Below, piece by piece: positions 23,892 through 32,900 of a stretch of DNA of 64,000 bases. Within the stretch, counting starts at the first letter, position 1; each line of letters opens with the position of its first letter. The stretch lies in NCBI RefSeq assembly GCF_034422975.1, contig NZ_CP139873.1:1054001-1118000 (forward strand), in the 5' to 3' direction. Both the position numbers and the translations under genes were made by a program. The notes below the pieces were generated by a model, which saw only the letters and a list, made by a program, of their open reading frames with translations, was not told the DNA's origin and did not search any database. The DNA is from Idiomarina sp. PL1-037 (GTDB taxonomy: Bacteria > Pseudomonadota > Gammaproteobacteria > Enterobacterales > Alteromonadaceae).

Positions 23892-24360
23892 CTTCGGCTC
23901 CGGGTTGCTTGCTTAAATCTTTACTCAGCCACAGGCGAGCGAGTTCGTAGTAGTGTTGATTAAAGTTATTATCAGCACTGCCATAAAAGTTCTTATTTGC
24001 CTCATTAAGCAAGGGTTCATAAGTTGACTTTTCTTTGTCTGACAAAGGAATGAGCAAAAAACGTATCCATTGACGACCGTGTTTTTCCGCAACGAGCTCT
24101 CTGGGGTAATATGCCAGTGCGGTGCGTTTCAACAATATAGTAAGCTCTTCGATACTCATGTTTCTGTCTTGCTGCAGCTGTTTGATAGCCGCTTTACGCG
24201 CGCGCGATTGCTGCCGACGTCGAACTAACCAGAAAATAAATAAAGCAATGCCTGCCAGTAGCGCAACGGCAATAGCAATTGCCGGCCATGACGGCGGCCA
24301 CCAACTCGCCGACCCCGGCTCGACAATATCATTAAGCTTATCTAATGACGGTTGCTGCAT
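23884..24360 (-). CDS. DUF4381 membrane protein
   Basis: A 158-residue protein: short N-terminal tail, one membrane segment at about 27-47 (AIAIAVALLAGIALFIFWLV), an Arg-rich stretch, then a soluble helical domain with the pattern ELTILLKRTALAYYPRELVAEKHGRQW. This matches DUF4381 proteins found in MoxR operons. The start at 24360 is chosen because ATG overlaps the preceding stop by one base (TAATG); a Met six codons upstream is in frame. Function unknown beyond operon membership. Confidence 0.82.
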   Translation of the reverse strand: MQQPSLDKLNDIVEPGSASWWPPSWPAIAIAVALLAGIALFIFWLVRRRQQSRARKAAIKQLQQDRNMSIEELTILLKRTALAYYPRELVAEKHGRQWIRFLLIPLSDKEKSTYEPLLNEANKNFYGSADNNFNQHYYELARLWLSKDLSKQPGAEDV

Positions 24361-25319
24361 TATTTTACCTCTGCCCATTGCTGTTCCAATGGTAAAGCAC
24401 TGGATATTGGTGTTAAAGACAACTTCCGCTTCCTGAATTCTTGCTGAATACTGCTCCAGCGAAGCTCGGCGGCATTTTGGTATGTTTTTCTCTGTTGTTG
24501 GTCAGCGAGATTTATACTGACCTGTTGCTGACCATCGGTAATCGCCAGCGGATGAGACGAGTATCCCTGAGGCAATTCATGTTCCATAGGGTCGTAAAGC
24601 CCAAAACAACGAACCGAATTATGCTGGGATAGCACGCGCAAACCATCCAGAAAGCGTTCGCCGGCGTTATAGAAATCACTGATAACATGAATGCTGCTGC
24701 CAGGTTTAACCAGTTGTCGTATGCGTTTTAAGTTATCATCCAGCGTGTTTTGTTGCTGTTTTTGCTTGTCTTGCCAGCGGCTCAGGCTGTCTTTATGAAT
24801 CTCCAGAAGTGCATGACACAAACGTAAAACGCCTTTTTGTCTGGCTATAGGTTTTAATTCCTGATGTTGCCAGCCGTTGCCAATCAGCCCACCAATACGG
24901 TCGCCTTTGTGTTGTGCATGCCAAGCCAGTGCCGCGGCTAAATGGCAGGCCTGAACAGATTTGAATACAAATTGGCTGCCAAAAAGCTGAGTCAGAGATA
25001 AGTCCACCCAGATAAATACCGGGCGTTCTTTTTCTTCACGATAGAGTTTGGTATGGGCTTTACCGGTTCGCGCGGTCACCCGCCAGTCAATGGAGCGGAT
25101 ATCATCACCAGGCTGGTAATGCCGTACTTCATCAAACTCCATTCCGCGCCCCCGGCTTTTGCTTAGCAGGGGGCCTGTCTGGCTTGAGCGCGGCAGGCTT
25201 TTATGGTGGCGCGCAAACGCATTAATTTTACTGCGATAGTAGAGAAGCTCCTGAATACCGGGACTGACTCCATCGCAGTGCAACTGCTTAAGCCATTGTT
25301 CAACTTCCGCTTTTAACAT
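24360..25319 (-). CDS. DUF58 domain protein
   Basis: A 319-residue soluble protein with the DUF58 signature GRGMEFDEVRHYQPGDDIRSIDW-type core (about residues 56-79), followed by WVDLSLTQLFG, a degenerate VWA-like fold. It is the usual second gene of MoxR operons and is thought to join the ATPase with the VWA proteins. The start ATG overlaps the moxR stop by one base (TAATG), as the next gene's start overlaps its own stop, which indicates translational coupling. Confidence 0.9.
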   Translation of the reverse strand: MLKAEVEQWLKQLHCDGVSPGIQELLYYRSKINAFARHHKSLPRSSQTGPLLSKSRGRGMEFDEVRHYQPGDDIRSIDWRVTARTGKAHTKLYREEKERPVFIWVDLSLTQLFGSQFVFKSVQACHLAAALAWHAQHKGDRIGGLIGNGWQHQELKPIARQKGVLRLCHALLEIHKDSLSRWQDKQKQQQNTLDDNLKRIRQLVKPGSSIHVISDFYNAGERFLDGLRVLSQHNSVRCFGLYDPMEHELPQGYSSHPLAITDGQQQVSINLADQQQRKTYQNAAELRWSSIQQEFRKRKLSLTPISSALPLEQQWAEVK

Positions 25320-26275
25320 TATGGTGCCGGTACAAGTTTCAGTATCGTATCAAGAACCTGATCGTGTGATACGCCGTCGGCTTCGGCTTGATAACTTAAA
25401 ATAATCCGGTGCCGTAAAGCATTGTGGAAAACACTAATAACATCGTCAGGTGTTACAAAGTCACGACCATCGAGCCAGGCTTTAGCTCTGGCGCAACGTT
25501 CCACAGCTATAGTGGCACGAGGGCTGGCACCGTAACCTATCCATTGAGCTAAACTCTGGTCGTAGCGCTGCGGCTGACGGGTGGCAATAATAAGCTGCAC
25601 CAGATAGTTTTCGACTGCGTCATCTAAATACAATTGCAAAACTTCGTGACGTGCGTCAAATAACTGTTTTTGCGTTAACGGCGTAGGCATATCGAGGTCA
25701 CCTGATAAGGCTTCTCCCCGGGTTAACCGCAGAATTTGCTGTTCAGTTTCGGCATCTGGATAGTCGAGTTTTAGATGCAATAAAAAGCGGTCGAGCTGAG
25801 CCTCAGGAAGTGGATAGGTCCCTTCCTGCTCCAGAGGGTTCTGTGTTGCTAACACCATGAAAAGATCAGAAAGTGGGTAGCTGCGCTGGCCCACAGTAAT
25901 TTGTCGCTCTGCCATAGCCTCCAGTAACGCCGACTGCACTTTTGCCGGAGCCCTGTTAATTTCATCGGCCAGAATTAAATTATGGAACAAAGGGCCTTGT
26001 TGAAACTCAAACTGTCCGGTTTCGGGACGAAAAATGTCGGTACCGGTTAAATCGGCAGGTAATAAGTCGGGAGTGAACTGCACCCGATGGAAGTTGCCTT
26101 CAATACCTTTTGCTAAAGCCTGTACTGCCCGAGTTTTAGCCAGACCAGGAGGGCCTTCTACTAGCAGATGGCCGTCAGCCAGTACGGCAATTAGAAGGTT
26201 CTGAGTGAAGTCCGGCTGTCCAAGCACTTGCCGATTCAGGTAAGTTTGTAATTGTTGAAACGCTGTCGCGGTCAT
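25319..26275 (-). CDS. MoxR-family AAA+ ATPase
   Basis: First gene of the six-gene minus-strand operon. The 318-residue protein has Walker A GPPGLAKT at 41-48, Walker B LILADEINRA (Asp104, Glu105), sensor 1 in VLATQNPLEQEGTYPLPEAQ and a C-terminal lid domain. MoxR ATPases are chaperones for maturation of protein or cofactor complexes. The ATG follows CTGGAGT. The leader upstream contains alternating copies of TGCTGTC (26314-26354). Its partner genes suggest an envelope or stress-related assembly role, but the target is unknown. Confidence 0.94.
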   Translation of the reverse strand: MTATAFQQLQTYLNRQVLGQPDFTQNLLIAVLADGHLLVEGPPGLAKTRAVQALAKGIEGNFHRVQFTPDLLPADLTGTDIFRPETGQFEFQQGPLFHNLILADEINRAPAKVQSALLEAMAERQITVGQRSYPLSDLFMVLATQNPLEQEGTYPLPEAQLDRFLLHLKLDYPDAETEQQILRLTRGEALSGDLDMPTPLTQKQLFDARHEVLQLYLDDAVENYLVQLIIATRQPQRYDQSLAQWIGYGASPRATIAVERCARAKAWLDGRDFVTPDDVISVFHNALRHRIILSYQAEADGVSHDQVLDTILKLVPAP

Positions 26276-26310
26276 GTTTACTCCAGGCTGTCGTTATCGG
26301 CGAAAACTGA

Positions 26311-26354
26311 CTATGCTGTCAGTACTGCATAGCAATGACAGCAACAATGCTGTC
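26311..26354. promoter_or_regulatory. Alternating inverted heptamers in the moxR leader
   Basis: TGCTGTCA (26314-26321), TGACAGCA (26336-26343) and TGCTGTC (26348-26354) alternate in orientation, so the middle copy can pair with either neighbour (8 bp or 7 bp). A further inverted pair CTATGC/GCATAG (26311-26316, 26327-26332) is nested in the first. This may be an operator with several half-sites or a switchable RNA structure before moxR. Confidence 0.5.
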
Positions 26355-26444
26355 TTTGTTCCGAAATTTCAATCTACACAGCATACTTTACCGAAAACGG
26401 TGGTTTTAATCTGCTCTATTACGGGCTAGAATTTGTAACATAAT

Positions 26445-26461
26445 TTGTGGTCAGACCAGTA
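26445..26461. promoter_or_regulatory. FadR-type operator upstream of fadIJ
   Basis: The perfect palindrome TGGTC-A-GACCA at 26448-26458, continuing GT, matches the core of the FadR recognition pattern (GGTCNGACC). It lies 28 bases before the fadI start. FadR represses fatty-acid degradation genes and is released by long-chain acyl-CoA in enterobacteria and vibrios; whether this organism carries FadR cannot be seen here. I could not pick a clear -10/-35 pair. Confidence 0.7.
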
Positions 26462-26486
26462 TTGGTTTTTGAATTGAGGATTTATT

Positions 26487-27797
26487 ATGACAGCAGCACA
26501 ACGCTTGCTAACCGTAAATGGTGAAAGAATTGCCTTTGTGGCAGGTATAAGAACACCCTTTGCGAAACAGGCAACGGACTTTCACGGCATACCGGCAGTC
26601 GACTTAGGTAAAATGGTTGTCCAGGAGTTAGTGAATAAAACCGGTATTGAAGGTGACTGGGTTGAGCAACTGGTGTTTGGGCAGGTTGTGCAAATGCCGG
26701 AAGCGCCTAACATCGCCCGTGAAATCGTGTTGGGAACCAGCCTACCTGTTGGTACCGACGCTTACAGTGTATCACGCGCCTGTGCTACCAGCTTTCAGTC
26801 CGCAGTAAATATTGCCGAAGCTATGGTGGCCGGACACATCCGTGGTGGTATCGCCGGTGGTGCCGACTCGTCTTCGGTGTTGCCTATCGGTGTGAGTAAA
26901 CGTCTGGCGCGTGCTTTAGTCGATTTGAATAAAGCAAAAACCTTAGGGCAACGGTTTTCAATATTGAAGCGTTTAGGCTTTAAAGACTTATTGCCTGTAC
27001 CACCGGCTGTGGCTGAATACAGTACCGGGCTTAGTATGGGACAAACGGCTGAACAAATGGCGAAAACGCATAACATTAGCCGTGAAGATCAAGATGAGTT
27101 AACGGTAAGATCGCACCAAAAAGCTCATGCGGCGTGGGAAGCTGGCTGGTTAAGTGATGAAGTGATGACTGCCTACCCTGAACCTTACAAACAGCACTTG
27201 AGCCGCGATAATAATATCCGTGGCGACAGTCAGATAGAAAAGCTGGGAAAATTAAAACCGGTATTCGATCGCAAGTATGGTTCAGTGACCGCTGCAAACA
27301 GTACACCATTAACGGACGGAGCTTCCGCTGTCATGATGATGACCGAAAGCCGCGCAAAAGAACTGGGTCTGCCGGTATTAGGTTACTTGCGCAGTTACGC
27401 GTTTGCTGCCCTGCAGGTGGAAGAAGACATGCTGATGGGACCTTCCTATTCAACTCCGGTTGCGCTTGACCGTGCCGGTATGAGCTTAAATGATTTAGAC
27501 CTTATTGATATGCACGAGGCTTTTGCAGCGCAAACATTGGCGAATATGAAAATGTTTGCCAGTGACAAGTTTGCGCAAGAGAAGCTGGGTCGTGATAAAG
27601 CCATTGGCGAAATCGACATGGATAAATTTAACGTGCTGGGCGGCTCCATTGCTTATGGTCACCCGTTTGCCGCAACTGGTACCAGAATGATCACACAGAC
27701 TTTGAATGAATTGCGCCGTCGCGGTGGTGGTGTCGGTTTAACAACCGCTTGTGCTGCCGGTGGCCTGGGTGCAGCAATGATTGTGGAGACAGAATAA
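26487..27797 (+). CDS. fadI: Acetyl-CoA C-acyltransferase FadI (3-ketoacyl-CoA thiolase)
   Basis: Thiolytic last step of beta-oxidation: 3-ketoacyl-CoA plus CoA gives acetyl-CoA and a shortened acyl-CoA. The 436-residue length equals E. coli FadI. Active-site residues are Cys99 (SRACATSFQSAVN), His392 (YGHPFAATGTR) and Cys422 (TTACAAGGLGAA). ATG follows GAGGAT. Its stop overlaps the fadJ start by one base (TAATG), so the two subunits of the complex are probably translationally coupled. A FadR-type operator precedes it. Confidence 0.96.
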   Translation: MTAAQRLLTVNGERIAFVAGIRTPFAKQATDFHGIPAVDLGKMVVQELVNKTGIEGDWVEQLVFGQVVQMPEAPNIAREIVLGTSLPVGTDAYSVSRACATSFQSAVNIAEAMVAGHIRGGIAGGADSSSVLPIGVSKRLARALVDLNKAKTLGQRFSILKRLGFKDLLPVPPAVAEYSTGLSMGQTAEQMAKTHNISREDQDELTVRSHQKAHAAWEAGWLSDEVMTAYPEPYKQHLSRDNNIRGDSQIEKLGKLKPVFDRKYGSVTAANSTPLTDGASAVMMMTESRAKELGLPVLGYLRSYAFAALQVEEDMLMGPSYSTPVALDRAGMSLNDLDLIDMHEAFAAQTLANMKMFASDKFAQEKLGRDKAIGEIDMDKFNVLGGSIAYGHPFAATGTRMITQTLNELRRRGGGVGLTTACAAGGLGAAMIVETE

Positions 27798-29923
27798 TGA
27801 GTCAGGATAAAGCATTCACTATGGAAGTTAGGGACGACGGCGTCGCTGTAATTACGATTGATGTCCCTGGTGAGTCGATGAACACCTTAAAAGACTCATT
27901 TGCTGAAGAAGTCGGCAGCTTAATGAATCGTTTAGAGAGCGATGATTCAGTTAAGGGCGTGGTTTTTATTAGTGGTAAACCAGGCTCCTTTATTGCCGGT
28001 GCTGATATCAACATGATAGACGGTTGTGAAAATGCCGTGGACGCAGAAAGTCTGGCGCGAAAAGGGCAGGCTATGTTTGATCGCATCGAGCAGTTGAATG
28101 TGCCTGTGGTTGCGGCTATTAACGGAGCCTGTCTGGGCGGTGGACTGGAACTGGCGATGGCGTGTCATGTACGCGTTTGTACCGACAACAGCAAGACAGC
28201 TCTGGGCTTACCTGAAGTGAAATTAGGCTTGTTACCGGGCAGTGGCGGTACTCAGCGTCTACCTGAACTGGTTGGTGTCCAGCAAGGACTGACGATGATC
28301 CTGACTGGTAAGGAGTTGCGAGCCAAACAGGCTAAAAAAGCAGGGCTCGTTGCTGAGGTTGTGCCTCAAAGCATATTGTTGGATGTTGCCGTTGAGAACG
28401 CGTTAAAACGTAAGCCAAAAGCCACTAAGCCACCACTTAAGGGCATCAGCAAAGTGCTGGAAGCGACCAAGTTTGGCCGCGACATTATCTTTAAAAAGGC
28501 CAGCGAGCAGGCGCAGAAGAAAGCTCAGGGCAATTACCCGGCAATTGATAAAATCATTCAGACAGTGCGTGAAGGTGTTGAACGTGGCCGTGAAGCAGGT
28601 TTAGACAAAGAAGCCCGCAGTTTTGGTGAATTGGCGATGACACCAGAATCTTATGAGCTGCGCCAGATTTTCTTCGCCACCACAGAAATGAAGAAAGAAA
28701 CCGGTGCCGATGGTGTTAAACCCGATACGGTTAAACGGGTTGGCGTTTTAGGTGGTGGATTGATGGGCGGTGGCATTGCCTATGTTACGGCGGCTAAAGC
28801 AGGCATTCCCGCGCGTATCAAGGACATCGCTGAAGACGGAATTCGGCATGCGTTACATTACAGTTACGAGCGTCTAGATAAAAAAGTGAAGCGTCGTCAT
28901 ATGCGTCGTGCAGAGCTTGAAAAGACCATGCTAATGCTTAGCGGCTCGCTTGACTATAGCGGTTTTGAACGTACCGATGTGGTTATTGAAGCGGTATTTG
29001 AAGACCTTAACCTGAAGCAAAAAATGGTTGCTGACGTCGAAGAGTACGCCGCCGAGTCGACCATTTTTGCTACCAATACGAGCTCACTGCCTATTACTCA
29101 AATAGCGGCTAAAGCCAAACGTCCGGAGCAGGTTATTGGGCTCCACTATTTTTCTCCGGTCGATAAAATGCCGTTGGCAGAAATTATTACCCATCCGGGG
29201 ACGTCGGATAAGACCATAGCCACAACGGTGTCTCTGGCTAAGAAGCAGGGCAAAACTCCAATAGTTGTGAAAGATGGTGCCGGATTCTATGTAAACCGGA
29301 TTCTTGCGCCCTACATGAACGAAGCGGCACGCCTGCTGCTGGCCGGAGAGCCTATTGAGCACTTAGATAAAACTTTGGTGAAGTTTGGTTTCCCGGTCGG
29401 GCCAATTACTTTACTTGATGAGGTTGGTATTGATGTGGCGGCAAAAGTGGCTCCGGTATTAGTGAAGGAACTGGGTGATCGCTTTGAAGCCCCTGAAGCT
29501 TTTGAAAAATTGATAGACGATGATCGTAAAGGCAAGAAAAATCAGAAAGGCTTTTATCAATACGGTAAGGGAGTGAAGGGCAAACCGGTAGACACTTCAG
29601 TGTATTCGTTGCTGGATATTGATCCGAGCCAGAGTAAATCTGCGGACGATATCGTTGATATTTGTCTGTTGCCTATGCTGAATGAAGCGGCGTACTGCTT
29701 GCAGGAAGAGATTATCCGAAGTCCTCGTGATGGTGATATCGGTGCAATTTTTGGTATCGGTTTCCCCCCTTTCCTTGGTGGGCCTTTCCGCTATATGGAC
29801 AGCCAGGGGCTTGGAAACATAGTGAACAAACTGGAGAAGCTGGCGACCGAGCGAGGTGAACGATACACCCCGGCACCATTACTTAAAAAGATGGTAGAGA
29901 ATGGCTGGAGTTTTTATCAATAG
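27797..29923 (+). CDS. fadJ: Multifunctional fatty-acid oxidation protein FadJ
   Basis: Enoyl-CoA hydratase and 3-hydroxyacyl-CoA dehydrogenase subunit of the FadIJ complex. The 708-residue protein has an N-terminal crotonase domain (oxyanion and acid elements in NGACLGGGLELAMACH and PEVKLGLLPGSGGTQRLPE), then a Rossmann NAD domain from about residue 314 (VGVLGGGLMGGGIAYVTAA) with the dehydrogenase motif GLHYFSPVDKMPLAEII. The start at 27797 gives MSQDKAFTMEV and the TAATG overlap; a frame extension upstream lies inside fadI. The pairing with FadI favours FadJ over FadB. Confidence 0.95.
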   Translation: MSQDKAFTMEVRDDGVAVITIDVPGESMNTLKDSFAEEVGSLMNRLESDDSVKGVVFISGKPGSFIAGADINMIDGCENAVDAESLARKGQAMFDRIEQLNVPVVAAINGACLGGGLELAMACHVRVCTDNSKTALGLPEVKLGLLPGSGGTQRLPELVGVQQGLTMILTGKELRAKQAKKAGLVAEVVPQSILLDVAVENALKRKPKATKPPLKGISKVLEATKFGRDIIFKKASEQAQKKAQGNYPAIDKIIQTVREGVERGREAGLDKEARSFGELAMTPESYELRQIFFATTEMKKETGADGVKPDTVKRVGVLGGGLMGGGIAYVTAAKAGIPARIKDIAEDGIRHALHYSYERLDKKVKRRHMRRAELEKTMLMLSGSLDYSGFERTDVVIEAVFEDLNLKQKMVADVEEYAAESTIFATNTSSLPITQIAAKAKRPEQVIGLHYFSPVDKMPLAEIITHPGTSDKTIATTVSLAKKQGKTPIVVKDGAGFYVNRILAPYMNEAARLLLAGEPIEHLDKTLVKFGFPVGPITLLDEVGIDVAAKVAPVLVKELGDRFEAPEAFEKLIDDDRKGKKNQKGFYQYGKGVKGKPVDTSVYSLLDIDPSQSKSADDIVDICLLPMLNEAAYCLQEEIIRSPRDGDIGAIFGIGFPPFLGGPFRYMDSQGLGNIVNKLEKLATERGERYTPAPLLKKMVENGWSFYQ

Positions 29924-29937
29924 TTTTTCTTAATGGG

Positions 29938-32900
29938 TTAAGCCTGAGCAGTAACTTCGTTGTGCTGCTCAATAAACTCAATTAATGCATCAGCCGGCAT
30001 TGGCCTTGCAAAATAAAAGCCTTGAATGCATTCGCATTTGAGGCTTTTTAATGTCTGCAGCTGGGCTTTGGTTTCAACGCCTTCTGCAACAACCCTCAAA
30101 CCAAGGTTATGCGCCATTGCAATAATTGACGCCACCATATTGCGGTCTTTGTCGTTGATGGTAATGTCGTCAACAAAGGCTTTATCAATTTTCAGGCTGT
30201 TCATTGGAAAGCGCTTAAGATAAGACAGCGAAGAGTAACCTGTACCAAAGTCATCCAGAGCCAGTTTTACGCCCATATCTGAGAGATTTTCCATCATAGT
30301 AATGGCGCGTTCAGGGTCGCTCATGACCATGCCTTCGGTTATCTCAAACTCAACATGTCGAGGGTGCAACTCTTCTTCTCGTAAAATTTGTTCAATTTGT
30401 AAGGCCAGACTGGATTGCATAAACTGCCGCGCAGATAAATTAACAGCAATGCTCTTGGGCGAACCCTGGCAGGCCATAAAGCGCTTCATATCACGGCATG
30501 CCAGGCGCAAAACTTCTTCGCCGAGGGGAATGATAAGCCCGGTTTCTTCGGCCAGAGGAATGAAGTCAGCGGGATTAATCATTGAGCCGTCTTCGTTCTC
30601 AATGCGAGCCAGCGCCTCAAGTCCGGCAATATGGCCGGAGTGTATTTCTATTTTCGGCTGATAGTAAACACGAATATTATGAGATTTTAAAGCCGCCCTT
30701 AATTCATTTTCCAATTTAAGTCGTTTGACTGCGTTTTCGTTCATTGACTGGCTGAAAAACTGATAGCAGTTTCCGCCACGCTGCTTCGCATGATACATCG
30801 CCATATCGGCTTTCTGCAAAAGCTCCTGCGACGTCCGGCCGTCGTGAGGGTAAAGTACAATGCCAATGGAACTGCCAATGACAATTTCCTGCTGCTCAAT
30901 GAAGTAAGGCTCTGCGACTTTTAGGTTAATTTGATTGGCCAAATCACCAATTAGGTTTATGTCCACGCTGTCTTCAATGAGCAAACCAAACTCGTCTCCA
31001 CCCAATCGATAAAGAGTATCCTGCCGACGACCAATGTCCATGAGTCGCTCGGCAACCTGACATAAAAGCTGATCGCCTACTTCATGACCTAAGGAGTCGT
31101 TAATTTTCTTAAAGTCATCTAAATCAAAGAGCAATAGAGTATGTGAGACTTTTTTCCTAACCAGATTTGAATGACTGACTTGAAAGTAAGAACGATTGGG
31201 GAGACCGGTTAAAGTATCGGTGTTTGACAAGCGACGAAGCTCATTTTCTGTGTGGCGCCTTTCGGTAATATCCGAGAAGCTGGCAACAATGAGTGATATT
31301 TCGCTGTTATCATCCCGAACAGCATCAAGAGTTAATTCCATCAGGAACTCTTCACCGTTGGCTTTAATATCGGTGACTTCGCCACGCCAGGTTCCCTCTT
31401 TTATGACGGCTCTTTTTATTTGATTAACAAAGCTTTCAGGGTAACACTCAAGTGTTAGTAACTGGCCTAAAACCTGTTCACGACTGAAACCGCTAATTTT
31501 CTCAAATGCGTTGTTAACCTCACGCTTTCTGAAAAAACGGTCATAAATGCAAATTCCATCAGATATATTTGTGATAGATGAGGCCAGCATTGTAATTCGC
31601 TCTTCAGAGCTTATCAGACTGCTTATATCACCAAGAGTACCGAACATGGTTCGATGTTCACCGTTAACTTGGAGTTTTCCTCTATCTAACACCCACAGCC
31701 AATTTCCTTGGTTGTCGAGCCGGTAGCTGCATTCGAACGAATCAGACTCACCATTTAAATGATCTTCAAGGCTTTTTTGCAGTCGTTTTAAGTCTTCCGG
31801 GTGTACGTTCGACTTACCACCAGATAGGCCGAGTCGCTTCCCGTCAATAGGGAAAGAAGGACAGTTTTCCCAGATATTCTGTCGTATCAGTTCGCCTGAT
31901 TCGAGGTCCCATTCCCAGCATTGGTAACGGCTGGAAAGGACACCCTGAGCCTGTCGCCGATACTGCTTAAGGTCGTGACGCATTTGGGTTTGCCGCTGGC
32001 GCAGATAACGCCAATACGATAACAGACCCAGGGCACAGATAAGTATGTAGCAAACCCATGCAAAAGGTGTTTTCCAAAAAGGAACGGCAACGTCAAGCTG
32101 AGCTATCGTCGATGGGGACCAGAGGTCATCATTGTAAGATACCTGAACCTCTAATTTATGCGAACCTGCGGGCAAAGACGATAGTTGTAGCGGAGCACCA
32201 CTTTTTTCTAACGTTTGCCAGCTATTTTCGCCGTGATTCAATTTGTAGCGGTAGCGTAACTCTGCCGGAGCAGCCGCGAACGGAACCGCAAAGTCAGCTA
32301 TAAAGGTGGCGTTACCGACTTGTTTTAAGTCTATATAGGGAGGTTTGTTTAACCGTTCATTATCGACAGAAATTGTTTTTTTCTGAGAGACTTGTCCAAA
32401 TGCGTTTATTTCGATGGCTTCGGTTTTAGTATGCAGCCAAAGCGAGTGGTCAAAAGTCGTTAAATTTAAATTACCGGGCGTTGCCGACAATACTGGCGTT
32501 GCCAGTGAACTCCAGTTTCTATTGATAATATCGTACTGATATAGAGCTCCAGAGTTATTGACAATATAAAGTTGGTTAGCGAATAAACGCATTTTACTGA
32601 TCTCAAACTGAGCGTCGGGGTAGTGATTAAGCTCCGAGATTTCTTCATTGACGGTATTGTAAAATACTAGCCCTAAGTCTGTCGCTAACCACCAGTTACC
32701 GCTGTCATCTTCTATTGCTGCTGATACTTGTTGCATCAGTTGCGGCATTGTTATGCTGGCTGAGCTTTTTTGTGTATTTGAGGAGGCCAGGACAGACGGA
32801 GCCAAGGGCGTATCAATTTGAAATACGCCCTGATTATTCGTTAAGAAAAAAACATCGCCCCGGGTAATTTCTATAGCTGCGGCTGCGGGCGCGTTATGAA

